A stretch of DNA of 60,000 bases from Adiantum capillus-veneris (taxonomy: Eukaryota; Streptophyta; Polypodiopsida; Polypodiales; Pteridaceae), in NCBI GenBank assembly GCA_014529385.2, contig CM043958.1, positions 79,481,025-79,541,024 of the forward strand. The letters run 5' to 3'. The position numbers and the translations under genes were made by a program. Positions 41,423-53,850 of the stretch are shown piece after piece; within the stretch, counting starts at the first letter, position 1; each line of letters starts with the position of its first letter. The notes under the pieces are model-generated. The model did not search any database. It was not told the DNA's origin and saw only the letters and a program-made list of their open reading frames with translations.

Positions 41423-42081
41423 GAGGGTGTAGCTAGCACAAAAAGGGGGAGAAGAAAGAGCACTATGCTATAGCTTGAGAAGCCAAGCTCAACCTCTTGA
41501 GAAGGAGCACTTGAGTGGAATCTCATTGGCATTAGGCATATGTATGTGTTGTATTAGGGGTGATTAGCAAGGGAACTCTATGCCATTGTAAGAGAGAGTG
41601 ATCATTAAATTGAGAGTAGGAAATCTATCATTTCTCCTACTAGAGTAAGCCCAACATTTGCTGAATCAAGGAGGGTGAATTTGGACTAAGCATGGATACC
41701 TTGTCTCCCTTCCAACGTGAAGTCATGGACAATAATGATGTGTAAGTGTCTTGGTGTTTTATTTAAGTTCTTGATAGCTTGTCTCCGGGTATTGTTATCA
41801 ATTTAGCCATAAATCCCACATGTTGTAAGAGGGCGACAGGGTGGAGAGGACTCCCCTGGCCTTAAGACAGTGATTGGGGTGGCTTTTTTCTTGTGATGTG
41901 TTGTGGTGTAATTTACTCAGGCTATGTTGAACAAATACTAATCTCACTTTGATTGGTCATGACAAATTTGTAAGAAGGCATTAGTGCAACAAGCACCCCC
42001 TTCCCCCTTCTCTCTCTTTCTTACATATATATATTTATGTTTGCTTGATCATTAACGATACACTTCAAAGCAGCCCGAGCA

Positions 42082-42084
<3 letters not shown>

Positions 42085-42146
<62 letters not shown>
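42085..42146 (+). repeat. (TC)n microsatellite
   Basis: About 31 TC units, roughly 670 bases after the TATA box. Confidence 0.97.
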
Positions 42147-42149
<3 letters not shown>

Positions 42150-42442
42150 TTTTAGTGTGTGAGAGTATTCCATTGGTGTTAGGGTTAGTGTAAATTCCTT
42201 GCTTGTTTGTGGGTTGCTCTAACGATTCTCCTCTTTTGCGTCCTAGTTCGCTCTTAAACTAGGTGGTGCCCCTTGTGTAGTTGGGATTTGGCTGGGGGTT
42301 TGTTGTTTTGGTTTGTGTTGTGTTGTGCCCCAGCCCCATTGAGCAGCACGGGAGCCTTGAAGGGTGTCTAGAGGTTGCTCTTCTTGTTGCCCGCCCCGGA
42401 CCGCTTCAATGGGAACATTGGTTATGATACAGTACTTAGACA

Positions 42443-42603
42443 TTGTGGAATGTTTGGAGAGCGCATTGTCTCTACATTCTCAGTGTGACTCCCCAAATCA
42501 CTCATGAAACACTATTTGCCATTTGGCTGGATATCATTCACACCTTGATTTGGCAGTGGTATTCTTCATCAGGTCCTTCTCAAGCAGTTGAGGCCCATCA
42601 CTA
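42443..42603 (+). pseudogene. Unknown frame interrupted by the copia element
   Basis: The frame reads LSVTPQITHETLFAIWL, HTLIWQWYSSS, and is cut at the LTR edge. The sequence right of the element (48320-48457) is in the same phase and open for 46 codons to a stop (DILDGIIPPLNGCLYTLHID). The junction itself is imperfect. Together they might be about 100 residues of an older gene or transposon. I do not recognise the family. Confidence 0.35.
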
Positions 42604-42643
42604 TGAAGGTGCCGCGGGAAGCGTGTGCGAGTGCAAGTGCGAG

Positions 42644-42688
<45 letters not shown>

Positions 42689-42828
42689 GCTTTGGGTGGA
42701 GTGCACAGCAACATTATCCAGTTGCAACTCCTTATTCTATTGTATTAAAGAATAAGTGTATAATGGTTAAGTTAGTAGATGGGTTAGTAGTAAGTGGGAT
42801 GTCCAGCCAGTTGGCTTGAATCTCAACA
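42604..42828 (-). repeat. 3' LTR of the copia element (225 bp)
   Basis: On the minus strand it starts TGTTGAGATTCAAGCC and ends GGCACCTTCA. It holds a (GA)n tract of about 20 units (42647-42686) where the other LTR has about 60. Confidence 0.93.
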
Positions 42829-42842
42829 AACTCCCACTTAAA
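42829..42842 (-). promoter_or_regulatory. Polypurine tract of the copia element
   Basis: On the minus strand AAGTGGGAGTT stands right before TGTTGAG. Confidence 0.7.
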
Positions 42843-43000
42843 AGCCAACGCAGCCCAAGTGACCTGGTATGTACAACCGGGAAGCATTCTAGTGGCTTCA
42901 ACCTATACCCATCAACTCACTGCAATGTGTAAACCGCTCCAAAGCTAAACCTTTTGTCAAAGCATCTGTTGGGCTGTCGTCAGTGTGTACCTTGACCAAA

Positions 43001-43669
43001 TCAATGAGCTTTTTTGGTCAAGAAATCTCTCACGAGATGATACTTGACTTCAATGTGTTTTGATTTGGAGTGAAACACGGGATTCGTTGCCAATGCAAGA
43101 GCACTCTGACTATCACAATATATCACTGGAGTCTCATCAATGCCAAGATTTTTGACCAAGCGAGATAACCATACAGCCTCTTTACTTGCATCCAACAATG
43201 CAACGTACTCTGCTTCCGTAGTGGAAGACGACGTATAATCTTGAAGACATGACCTCCAAGACACTGCTGCTCTAGCAAATATGAAGACATGGCCATATGT
43301 CAATCTCCTATTGTCAACACGACCCGCATAGTCTGCATCCTCATAACCCACAATGGATGCATCGCTATTCTCGAAGCGTAAACACCTACCGATCATACCT
43401 TTGAGGTACCTAAGAATGTGCTTCACTGCTTCCCAATGCTTACTGCAAGGATTTTCCATATATCGTCTCACCACTCCCACTGCAAAAGCAATGTCTGGTC
43501 TTGTGGCCACCATAGCATACATGAGACTACCCACTACCGAAGAATATGGTACTTTAGCCATTTCAGCTCGCTGAGCATCAGATTTGGGTGCATCTTCCTT
43601 GCTGAGTTTCAAGAATTCCTGCATTGGTGTACTCAATGCTTTCCCCCCCTTCATATTGAAACGCTGCAA
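43001..43669 (-). pseudogene. RT end and RNase H of the copia element
   Basis: It starts with MQRFNMKGGKALSTPM and passes through GSLMYAMVATRPDIAFAVG and HILRYLKG. RNase H has D in YEDADYAG, E in STTEAEYVALLDA and D in IYCDSQSALALA, then HIEVKYHLVRDFL. The frame ends at a stop beside a run of A; the remaining tail (TDALTKGLALERF) lies in another frame, so a one-base change in the A run is likely. The catalytic residues are present. Confidence 0.85.
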
Positions 43670-44445
43670 AACTTTCTCAATTATGTTTCCTGAGATAACT
43701 CAAGAATACGACATTTGCGATGTTTTTGATTCGTCTACCAAGAAAGTGTGTAGCATCCCCCAAATCTTTCATTGCAAAATAAGTGCTAAGTGTTTTCTTC
43801 AAGTTGGCAATTTCCCAATGGATTTCCCAGCTATAAGCATGTCATCAACATACAAAACTAGAATGATCATCGAGCCATCATCTAGCTTTCTTGTTTACAA
43901 GCAGTGATCCTCTTCACTCCTTTTATATCCTTGAGCCTCCTCATATATGCATCAAATTTATGATACCACTACCTTGAACCTTGCTTTAAGCCATAAAGTG
44001 CCTTTTTGAGCTTACATATTAGCTCCTCACGAGATGCGTTCTCCTGAACAAACCCTTTAGGCTGCTGCATGTAAACATCCTCATCGAGATCCCCATGAAG
44101 AAATGATTTCTTCACATCCATTTGGACAAGTTCCATGTCCTCAATCACTACAAGACCAAGTACGGTTCTAAGTGTTGTCATCTTGACCACAGGCGAGAAG
44201 ATTTCATCAAAATTGACTCCCTTTTGTTGTTTGAACCCTTTGGCTACAAGTCTAGCCTTGTACTTTGGATTTGGATCACCTGAGGTAAATTTCTTCTTGT
44301 AAACCCATTTGCAAGGTAAAGCTTTCGCATCATTTGGCAGTTCTACCAAGTCCCAAGTGTCATTAGCCAAAATCGAGCTATACTCAGATTCCATAGCCTG
44401 CTCCCACTTCACCACATCATTTGTCATCATAGCAGCTTGGCTCAT
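43670..44445 (-). pseudogene. Reverse transcriptase of the copia element
   Basis: The frame 44445-43969 contains KWVYKKKFTSGDPNPKYKAR, LVAKGFKQQKGVNF, VQMDVKKSFLHGDL and ALYGLKQG, ending in a stop. Beyond it, sequence with further shifts still encodes the YVDDM catalytic box at 43842-43853. It would be the polymerase of the element. Stops and shifts make it inactive. Confidence 0.83.
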
Positions 44446-44809
44446 TGCAATCGGTTAACATGATGTAATCAAGACCCGGCTCAAAACGTGCAGGTGGATG
44501 AGAGACTCTAGTAGACCATCTCACTCCTTGACCATTGCTATCCGCTCCCTCTGGAGCATTGCTAGTGGAAGGTACATCACTAGCCCGCTGAGTTGATTTC
44601 AGTGTCTCTGAGGCAACATCCTCAAAAGTGACTCTCCGAATCTCTATTTCCTTGATAGGTTGTTTATGCATCTTCGACTCATTGAAGATCACATCTGAAC
44701 TATGGATGACTCGACGAGATTTTGGGTGCCAAAGGCTATATCCCATCTCTCCATCTACACCATATCCAATGAAAATACAGTTGTGTGACTTTGGCTCTAA
44801 CTTTCGTCA
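44417..44809 (-). pseudogene. Integrase C-terminal region and linker
   Basis: After a TGA (44807-44809) that replaces a codon in the conserved KxxRRKLxxKS stretch, the same phase continues as SHNCIFIGYGV and MGYSLWHPKSRRVIHSSDV. A Ser/Thr-rich linker then runs to a frameshift near 44430. Confidence 0.75.
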
Positions 44810-45394
44810 AAGATGTTTTGGCACGTGAGCATAAGCTTCACAACCAAAAACACATAGATGGTCATAGTCGGGGTTACGTTTAGACCATAACTCTTCTAGA
44901 ATCTCATAATTCAATGGCGTACTAGGCGAACGATTTATAATGTGCACTGCAGTCAAGACAGCTTTTGCCCAAAAACCTTGTGTGAGATTAGCCCTAGAAA
45001 GCATGGCTGTGACTCTTTCCTGAATCGTACGATTCATGCGCTCAGCAACTCCATTCTGAGCTGGTGTGTATGGTGCAGTAAACTGCCTTTTAATCCCCTT
45101 TTTAGCACAGAAATTGTCAAACTCCTTGGAGACATACTCTCCACCATTGTCAGTCTGCAACCTCTTGAGTTTCTTGCCAGACTGATTCTCAACAAGTGCC
45201 AAAAAAATTTGGAACACGGGAAGAACTTGATCCTTATGTTTCAAAGGATATGCCCACACCTTTTGAGTAGAGTCATCTATGAATGTCACAAAATAGCTGA
45301 CCCCCCCTAGAGATTTGGTTGACATAGGACCACAAACATCACTATGTACTAAATCTAGAGGTTCAGCTCGCTTTTGACCCAATGGTAAGTGCAT
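44807..45394 (-). pseudogene. Integrase core of the copia element
   Basis: The catalytic residues are visible: D in LVHSDVCGPM, D in RLQTDNGGEYVS and E in NGVAERMNRTI. VSYFVTFIDDSTQKVW and LSRANLTQGFWAKAV are also typical. The frame is bounded by stops on both sides (TAG near 45405, TGA at 44807) that lie in phase with its neighbours. Confidence 0.87.
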
Positions 45395-45403
45395 GGACCT
45401 AGG

Positions 45404-45868
45404 CTATTTGCGATAGATATAGTGCTCACAAATAAGAAAGTCAACATAAGACAAGACAAGTAAGTAGCCAAAACAAGTCAGAGTTCTCATTCCTTTTTGG
45501 CTAATATGACCTAGCCGGCAATGCCACAACTCAGTAGATGGCAGCTCGCCTATAGATATGTAATCATGACCAACATCTAACACATACATGGAATACAAGA
45601 TACCACGCTTCTGACCTCTAAGTACAACAAGATTAACTTTGCGTACTATCCACGAACCATTGCCAAATGTGGTGTTGTAGCCCAAATCATCAAGCTGACC
45701 AACAGCAATCAAGCTGTTAGTCAACTTGGGCACATATCTGACATTACATAAAGTAAAGTGCGTGCCATTCCTTAGATGCAATTTTACGTTTTCGACACCC
45801 TCAATGTCTAGTTCATAAGCATCACCAAGTCTCACTTTGCCACAAGGAGAGAATAAGTAGAGAACCAC
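45404..45868 (-). pseudogene. Post-protease and pre-integrase region
   Basis: The frame has CNVRYVPKLTNSLIAVGQLD and LRGQKRGILYSMYVL, then STELWHCRLGHISQKGM, the HxxxH part of the integrase finger. It stops at a TAG in phase with the integrase core. Confidence 0.8.
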
Positions 45869-46200
45869 TCTCTATGTGGTGTCACATGGAAACTCGCACC
45901 AGAATCTACTATCCAATTCTGTGCATACTGCGCATCTTCTGTAACAAGAGACTCAACAGGTAGATCTGCTATGAAGACCAATACATCAGAGGTAAGTGGC
46001 ATAACAATTGCTGGAAGAGTCTCTACAAGAGGAGCATTTGAAGACTCTAGCACATTGGTCTCCTCTAACTTTGCTTTGCCCTTGTTTGAATCATCGGACT
46101 TAGAAGTTTCACCTGATTGTTTATCCTTCTTGCTTTGCTGCCATTTCCTACAATCCTTCTTCACATGCCCTTTTTTATGGTAGTTGATAGCACTCGACAT
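45832..46200 (-). pseudogene. Protease and damaged zinc knuckle
   Basis: After a frame change inside the knuckle (second Cys lost, KGHVKKDCRKW remains) the frame runs through a Lys/Ser-rich spacer. It then reaches the protease active site NWIVDSGASFHVTP. Another change near 45850 leads back to the first phase. The DSG triplet is intact. Confidence 0.82.
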
Positions 46201-46897
46201 TACGCATAGAAGCCCAAGACTTACTGCGTGAGCCCCCACATGCCTTGCTTTTGGCACGACTTTGAGTGCGACCCCTCTGTCTATCACTAGCAACATACGC
46301 ATCACCATCCTTCTTGCCTTTGAGAGATTTCCTGCAAATCTCCTCGGTAAACAGACTCCCAAGGACGTCATTGTACACTAGACTGGTACCAAGTGCTGAG
46401 TTGCTAATTGCAATACAGAATGTATCCCAAGACGAGGGTAAACTGCATAGCAAGAAGATACATTTGATTTCCTCATCGAAGACCAAACCCTGAGTGGTCA
46501 ACTCAATGAAAATGATATTGAACTCATTAATGTGAGTAGAAATAGTGCCCTCTTTCTTCATACGAAGGTCAAACAACTTCTTCATCAAGAAAACCTTATT
46601 AGTGGCACTTTTGTTCTCGTAACTCGAACACAACTTATCCCATACATCTCTAGCAGTCCTTTCTCCAACTATAGTAAAGTACACAGATTCGGCCAAATGC
46701 AAACGGAGGGTAGATTTGGCCTTAGCATCAAGTTTCTCCCACTCAACATCTGTATACTCGCCCTCTGGGCGCTCCATGATAGGATCCAACTCGCCTTTTT
46801 TAATAAGAACATCTTGAATCTGCTCTTTCCAGATAGCAAAATTCGTCCCATCAAATTTTCGGATATTGTAAATATCCTTTTCACCACTAGATGACAT
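46175..46897 (-). CDS. Gag of the copia element
   Basis: This 240-codon frame starts MSSSGEKDIYNIRKFDGTNF with AIWKEQIQDVL, typical of copia gag. It continues with KSTLRLHLAESVYF, TARDVWDKLCSSYE and a basic region (GRTQSRAKSK) before the knuckle, where the frame ends in the wrong phase. The start is well placed: the leader upstream contains no longer frame, and the residues match the family's N-terminus. It would build the particle. Confidence 0.85.
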   Translation of the reverse strand: MSSSGEKDIYNIRKFDGTNFAIWKEQIQDVLIKKGELDPIMERPEGEYTDVEWEKLDAKAKSTLRLHLAESVYFTIVGERTARDVWDKLCSSYENKSATNKVFLMKKLFDLRMKKEGTISTHINEFNIIFIELTTQGLVFDEEIKCIFLLCSLPSSWDTFCIAISNSALGTSLVYNDVLGSLFTEEICRKSLKGKKDGDAYVASDRQRGRTQSRAKSKACGGSRSKSWASMRNVECYQLP

Positions 46898-48000
46898 GGC
46901 TACAAGCTAAAGATAATATGGAGATAAACACTAGTAATTCTAGGAAAAATTCGGCAGAGTTTCCACAAAAAAACTGATAGAATCTCGATCGAAAACTGTC
47001 ACAAGAGATCAGTAACGCATCAAAAGTAATGCTCTCAAAGCATAAGATAGGCGCATCTGCATAAAAAGCCAAAAAGCTCACCCAACGGTGTCAGATGCAC
47101 CTAGCCCTCTCTATACATGTCATATGGCGAGGCCACAAAAAAGGGGTTCTACAGCAACCTATATCACCGAAAGGATCTCAACATTCGAGAATCCCCCAGC
47201 TCAAGAAAACCTCACGCTATCGACCCTTACAAAAGGTTATGCAGACAAGAAACCAGCCCAGTCTCAGAAAGGGCCTACAAATTGAGTCTTAGAATCGGTC
47301 GAGACTGCCAGAAACAAACCAAATCGGCTCCACAAAAGGTACATATGGCAGTTTCCACAACTCAGCGTACATCCATTGTCAATAATACTGCAAGGGGTTG
47401 TATACGCGCTCAAACAGGCACCAAACAAAATGTGCAAGCATTAAACAAATCCCTGCGGGGAGTAAACCGCTCTCAAAAGAGCTCAAGCACTATCAAAAGT
47501 GCCAAAACAATGCATATAAGCATCAAGTACTCCAACTGAAATCTGTGCCGATGCTAAACGTTGCAGCCTGTAAGAAACCTGGATGTCCTGTATGTATGCA
47601 AGAACCTGTGAGGAGATGAATGCCTGAAAAACCCGAGACAATGTCAATGCCGAAAAGTGCTTCTAATCAGCCCATAAATGCCATCTCAATAACACATAAT
47701 AGCCATAAAACGGCTATATACCATCCCAAAATAGTCTCTGAACAACCTGCACCTGTGTCCTGTACCTGTACATGTAGTTGTAGCAAAAGTGGAGTTGAAA
47801 AATACAACTCCTAAAGTGTAGCTCGGATGAAGCTTTTGACTGCACGAACGGCTTCAAAAGAGGGGTAAAACACTAGGACATCGGACACCTGATGCAAACG
47901 CTCTCCGAATGCTAAATTTCCGATACCGAAATCGAAAACCTATTTCCACTTTTAAAAGCGCGCACGTGCACAAACGCGAAAACGACAAGCACAAACCTCG
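46898..48000 (-). other. Leader of the copia element
   Basis: About 1.1 kb lies between the primer site and the gag ATG on the minus strand. It has no frame with recognisable motifs. Confidence 0.6.
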
Positions 48001-48011
48001 CTCTGATACCA
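48001..48011 (-). promoter_or_regulatory. Primer-binding site for initiator Met tRNA
   Basis: TGGTATCAGAG on the minus strand lies two bases inside the 5' LTR. It is the classic plant copia primer site. Confidence 0.93.
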
Positions 48012-48013
48012 AT

Positions 48014-48318
<305 letters not shown>

Positions 48319-48587
48319 ATTTGGACCTGAGCACATTCCATCCTCTTTTTCTCATGTACCGACAGACATATTAGATGGAATTATCCCACCCCTTAATGGT
48401 TGCTTATACACTCTTCATATAGACCATCCTGAGCTTATTCTCATTGAGTTGTCACTTTAGAGGCACTCTCCACTTTCTCCAGCTGACGCACGGCAGGGGT
48501 AGCACCCCTGCCCACGCGAAATTGCTTTTAGTAATTATGGAGATTATCTTGCACATAGTTAAATACAAACTTGCCCCTTTTTTTTTT

Positions 48588-48679
<92 letters not shown>

Positions 48680-48718
48680 AGCATTCAAGTTGAAAACTGC
48701 AAGCATTGTCCAACTATG
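48319..48718. other. Non-coding stretch with hairpin and (AG)n tract
   Basis: The interrupted frame continues to about 48457. A perfect hairpin (GGCAGGGGT-AGC-ACCCCTGCC) lies at 48492-48512, and an (AG)n tract of about 43 units at 48592-48677. Confidence 0.7.
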
Positions 48719-49640
48719 ACTAGACTTTATGTCTCATACTAATTTTAGCCATTAATTAAAGGGGGAAATTAGAAAAATATGTTAGATAATTATGTGCCAT
48801 TTACTAATGTTAGTTTACATGTTAAAAAAGCTGTGATAATTATCTTAAGGTTTGAAAAATAATATAGCTATTTATCTAAGTCAGATTAGACTAATTCTAG
48901 CCATAAATTAAAAGGGGAAATTAAAAAAATTACTTAGATAATTATACAGTAATTGTCACAGATAGGAATTATGGTTAGAAAGCCAGGATAATTAGGGTAT
49001 ACACAGAAAATTAGTTTATCTAATTGAATAGGCCAAAAAGAAAGAGCAAAAATTAAAGGGATAAATTAGCTAAATTACTTAGATAATTATATAATAATTA
49101 TCAGAGGTAGAAATTACTGTTAGAAACCTAAGATAAATAGGTCATGCACAGACAATTAGTTTAGCTAATTATCTTAGGTGACATTACCTGATTTTGTCTA
49201 TAGATTGAGAAGGGGAATTACCAAATTAATTCATATAATTACACAATATTTACCAGAGATAGGCAACAGCCTTAGGAAGTTGGGATAATTACCTTAATCC
49301 CAAATAATCAGTTTAGCTAATTATCTTAGCTAGTATTGTTTAATTTGGACTATAAATTGAGAAGGGAAAATTTTAAATCAATTTATAACTTAGCAAGATA
49401 ATAACTAGAGTTATAATACATAAAAATCAACCTAGGGTAAATATTCCACAAGCAGATAAGTAATTCATAGATTACTAAAGCAGAATTAGGATATTTTTGA
49501 ACAAAAATTAAATAAGAAATTTAGTAAAATAGCCCCGATAATTATAAGATAATTATGGGAGAACAATAACACTATTAGGAAGCTTAGGAGAAAATATCTC
49601 ACCCAGATATGTATCATAGATACTTACTTAGTCCAAAAAT
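48719..49640 (+). repeat. Degenerate AT-rich tandem repeat, ~150-bp period, about 6 units
   Basis: Blocks like AAATTACTTAGATAATTATA recur near 48767, 48918, 49064, 49214, 49369 and 49520. Between them are shared texts such as TAAATTGAGAAGGGGAAATT and CAGTTTAGCTAATTATCTTA. Unit identity is low, so the array is old. Confidence 0.8.
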
Positions 49641-51240
49641 CCCTATTTTGGATAAAAAGAATAAGAAAGATTATTCATTTAATTCTCTAATCGATTCAGT
49701 ATCCTTTTATAAAGGCTACCACTATGGCTCTGAAAAGGACCCGAGGAAATCCTCAGCCCGATGAGGAAGATACAACGCACAAAAGGAGTAGGGCGTCCGA
49801 TGACCATGAGTCTGGGCCTAGTCATAGGCCTACGGAGGAGAGTCTTCATGCGCCAGTGCAGCAGCAGATGGCTGATCAGTCTCATGTGGGTTTCCATTTA
49901 TTCACTTAAGTCTTTAAATAGCTTAAAGTTCTTCTAAAAATTAACATTGCATACATAAGAACCAGAAAGGAGTAACTAGCCGAAAAACGGAAAGTAACTT
50001 CCAAGAAACCAACGAGCATTGTTTGTAAATAGGAAAGAACTGTTTGGCCTAAGACTGATTGACCTAGGAAAGAATGTTTGATCATCCTTAAGATAGCTTT
50101 TCTCAAGACACCTTTGATTCCTTGGAATATTTTACTCCAGGTGATGAGTAATGATGGCGAGTCAGCCATGGATGAGTAGGTTACCTCCGTGCACATGGAA
50201 TCTTTACCCCGTGCTTGTCTATGTTTGTGGATACTACTTAGGATATCGTTTTTATCCTAGAGGAACCGCCCGGTTGTATGGGCAATCGGTTGGCGTATGG
50301 GCGCCGGGATTTTGGGTGATGACTTTTTTCACCCCGGTTTTTATAAATAAGGAATGGGTGTCATTTTTCACCCCTGTATAAGTGATCTTGAGACAAACCA
50401 GTACTGGTCACAGTTACTTCAGATTGACAGTACCTTCTCGTAAGTCTAAATATGTATGTTTGCTAAAAGATTGTTTTCAATACTGCTTTCAAGGGCTGTT
50501 TTAATGAAATTCTATTATGAAGGATAAAAGGAATCATTATTTTAATTGTGGTAAGAACGTGGTAGTAATTAAATAACAAAGTATCATGTGTGAGTGGGGG
50601 GTGGTAAGTGGGGATGGACTAAGGTTGTCAATCATGGACGGGTGGACCTGATTAGTCAGGTAACTACCCATTCCCGCGCATTAAAAACGTCTAGAACACT
50701 TCTCCACTTGGAAGAGGAGTCCACCAGCGGCTGTGCCCTCACATATGTTAGGGGGAAAAAAGCGTTGGTTAAGGAAACCTTAGTTCAATTAATGGAAGTT
50801 ATAGGGCCGAAATGGTTTTAGAAATGTCAAAAAAGTTGTCCCGTTTCCACTGCAAGACAGGACTAGGTCTCCTTCTAGGGCTATAAACCCAAGCCATTGT
50901 CAATGGCAAAGGTATATTCCTTGGATTCTTCTTGTTAGAGACTTTGATTTTTATTAGGCCTAGAGACTTGTCAAGGATCCCATTCCGCTTTTGGTGTCGG
51001 CGAGGTGGGGATCTTACAAAAAAGGTATTGGAAAATGCTATTACTTGTGGAGAAAGAGAAGTTGAACAAGTGGTAGCAAAGACAATAGATGAGTTTATCA
51101 TATATCTCCCACTGTGCCGGAAGTCAAAGGTGACTGGCCTGAAGAACTTTGGAACATAGTCAAGAAGGCTAGAGATGGCAATCATTAGTGGGAATTGGCA
51201 CCTATTGTAGAATTTGATCTTGACAAGGGCAACATGAGGG
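49641..51240 (+). other. Unassigned region with short open pieces
   Basis: A 61-codon frame (49724-49909) starts MALKRTRGNPQPDEED and is rich in charged residues and His. It is placed where a gag frame of the following remnant might start. Other pieces (50594-50821, 50932-51159) have no recognisable motif. Confidence 0.35.
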
Positions 51241-52470
51241 ATGTCGAGATGCAATCCATGTATGATGACCAAGGAACAAAGAGAGGAAACCCTTAAGGAG
51301 TTGCCTTCCTACATAGGACCTTATGAGGAAAGATTTGATGTTATGGTTTTGCCATCTCAGAGAAGAACTCATAAGCCAATCATAGATTTCTCAAGGATTT
51401 ATGTCAACGTTGATGACATGCACAGTGATGATAGCTGAGCTATTAAAAAATAGAGCTTAGATGTGGAGAGATGTCGATAGATCTCTTAAGAAAATGGGGA
51501 AAAAAATCATATTGAGTCAATGGGTCAAGAATGGGAGATTAAAGACAACCCAAAAAGGATACAGAGCCAGTTCCTATAAACAAAGTTGGTGATTTTGCAA
51601 AGGTAAAGAGGGGAACACCACATTTTCCATAGAGCATCAAGGAATAGAAACAATTGCTATTCTAGACAGGAGTTTCCATTGTCACTAAAGTAATATTGAA
51701 AAAATTAGGAAAACCTATGAATTGTAGTTATTTGAGGGCTACATTGCAAAGCCTTTTGTATACTGGAGCATGTGGTGATGACTTCTTCTAGAATTGAGTA
51801 TGAACATACATTTGCAGTAGTAGATTTTGGTACTAACTATGATGTTATTCTAGGGAGACCATTCATGCGCCAATGAAAATGGTTCAATACTGGGGCTATG
51901 ATTATATCTACTTGCACCACATGGAAACAACCATTCGCATCAATTCAAGTGACCACAACTAAGAAGATGTAGGAAGAACACCCATAGAAGATTTTGAATC
52001 GGCAACTACATAGTCTGAAGTACCTACGTGGTTGAACTCTAAAGCTAAACTATGGATGTGTAGAGATTTTGAATGCAAGAGCCTTACAAAAGAGGAGTGT
52101 AAATGGCATAGGTCGTTTGAAGATTCTCATTATATAAGAATGGAATCCCCATAGTGGACTCAAATTTTGTCCATATTAGATGTGTGCGTCAATGAGATCA
52201 CCCCTACAAAATTTTGTGACAAGGATGGTTTGGACTTGATTCCATTATGCATGATAAGCGAGATTGAAAAACAACATGATCATGAACAAAAAACAGAGGA
52301 TGGTGTAACACAAGGGTTAGATACTCTTAAACAAAGGACAAGGAGACTAAAAAAGAAAGATATGGGACCATTTGTGATTCATTCTATATCACCAAGTGGG
52401 GCCATTCAACTTGCTACATTGGATGAAGAGAAAATAACCAATGGGATATAGATTAAAAAAGTGTCACTTG
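51241..52470 (+). pseudogene. Scrambled gypsy remnant: protease next to integrase tail
   Basis: Around 51640-51900, translations in shifting frames give the retropepsin pattern: an active-site-like stretch ending GVSIVTKVIL, then FGTNYDVILGRPFM. From 52167 a frame contains DMGPFVIHSISPSGAIQLATL, which resembles the GPF/Y module at the end of gypsy integrase. RT, RNase H and the integrase core are missing between them. There are many stops. Confidence 0.5.
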
Positions 52471-52689
52471 TCATTAACTCAAAAAATGCTTTAAAGGCAC
52501 ATGTAGCTAAGAACACGAATGACAAGCATGACAAAGTTAATCAACATGTACAATAAGAAGCCAAAGAACAAGTTGACAACAAGTGCTGGAAGACTTCAAA
52601 AGGCAAAAAGCTATTTGGATTTACTAGCTAACGAGCATCAAATAGGACAAAGATGATTTAGATCCTTACATCTCAATAGAGCTAGGAGC

Positions 52690-52952
52690 CAACATGTTAC
52701 CTATTCATGCACAAGTAGATTCTAGTGCACATTTGATATAATTAGCTGGGATCTATTTTGGAAAATTCTAGAAAGTTGGTTCTACCACCATTGGAACAAA
52801 AGGTCACAGGATTCAATGGAACCATCAGTACTACCCCAGGTTTCATGGAGCACATGCTACACATCAAAGGATTACCATGTCCCCATAACTTCTTCATACT
52901 GCCTCCAGAATCCCCTGATAATCATCTAGTACTAGGTGCACCATGGCAATGA
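52690..52952 (+). pseudogene. Second protease-like remnant
   Basis: The text reads MLPIHAQVDSSAHLI and, in another frame, FFILPPESPDNHLVLGAPWQ, the aspartic-protease substrate-flap end (LVLGAPW) typical of gypsy elements. It is broken by stops. Confidence 0.5.
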
Positions 52953-53850
52953 AAATACAAGGCATATATACATTGGTCAGAAAACCAAGTATATTTTATA
53001 GTAGAACATCATGTACGACAAATAACATTTTCATCCATGGAAGATACCAGGTATCTTTTTTGAAGATGGTGACAAAGAAAAGAAGGAGTCAAAGGATATC
53101 TTCAATGCAACTGAAGCACAACAAAACATTACAATTGTCATGCTAGAGATGACACCTACAAAATCTATGAACAATCATAATGATGCATCTACAGTTGATT
53201 CATTCCAACTAGTACAAGTCATTGAGACAACTCTATCTACTACACGTCCTCAGTCAACCATCAAAAACTCAAGGACATCAAAACATACCACTCAAGTCTG
53301 GGTACCAAAGAAGATACTACTAACGTCACACCAACACATCAACAAACACCCTCTAGGGACAAATATGGATACCAAAGGATACCCCAAGAATTGATGTAAG
53401 CTTCATTTGGGTGCCAAAAAGCCCAACTACAAAGTTTTCTTGAGCAAGCACGAATTCATCCACCGTATTCACCCAAAGCTACAAAGGAAAGACGAGCAAC
53501 CAAGCGTGATCCATCACCAATCATCGATACTCCAAAGGTCCAGAAAACATAATTAGTCAAATACAAATAGATTTGGGTACCTAAGAAACTAGTTATCACT
53601 CAAAAATCAACACACAGATTGTGGATTTTGAAACAAAAATTCATATTCATCCCATGGCGACCACAATCCCTAGAAATGCTTCAAAGACACCACAACACTT
53701 GCCAAAATTAGAACCCACTATAATGGTGTGGCATCCTAAACTTCCCACACAAACTCAAGCCAAGAATCAATTTCAACCATTGTTTCAACAGAGTGCTGCC
53801 AACTTACAACACTTGTTACATGGTACATGTTCATTAATGTAGGAGCAGGT
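52953..53850 (+). pseudogene. Fragmented Thr/Pro/Lys-rich frame with WVPK-like repeats
   Basis: Several frames contain TTQVWVPKKI, WVPKSPTTKFS, WVPKKLVI and a more diverged VWHPKLP, spaced 55-90 residues apart. These look like a degenerate repeated peptide of a retroelement spacer. The frame is broken repeatedly, and no enzyme is present. Confidence 0.4.
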
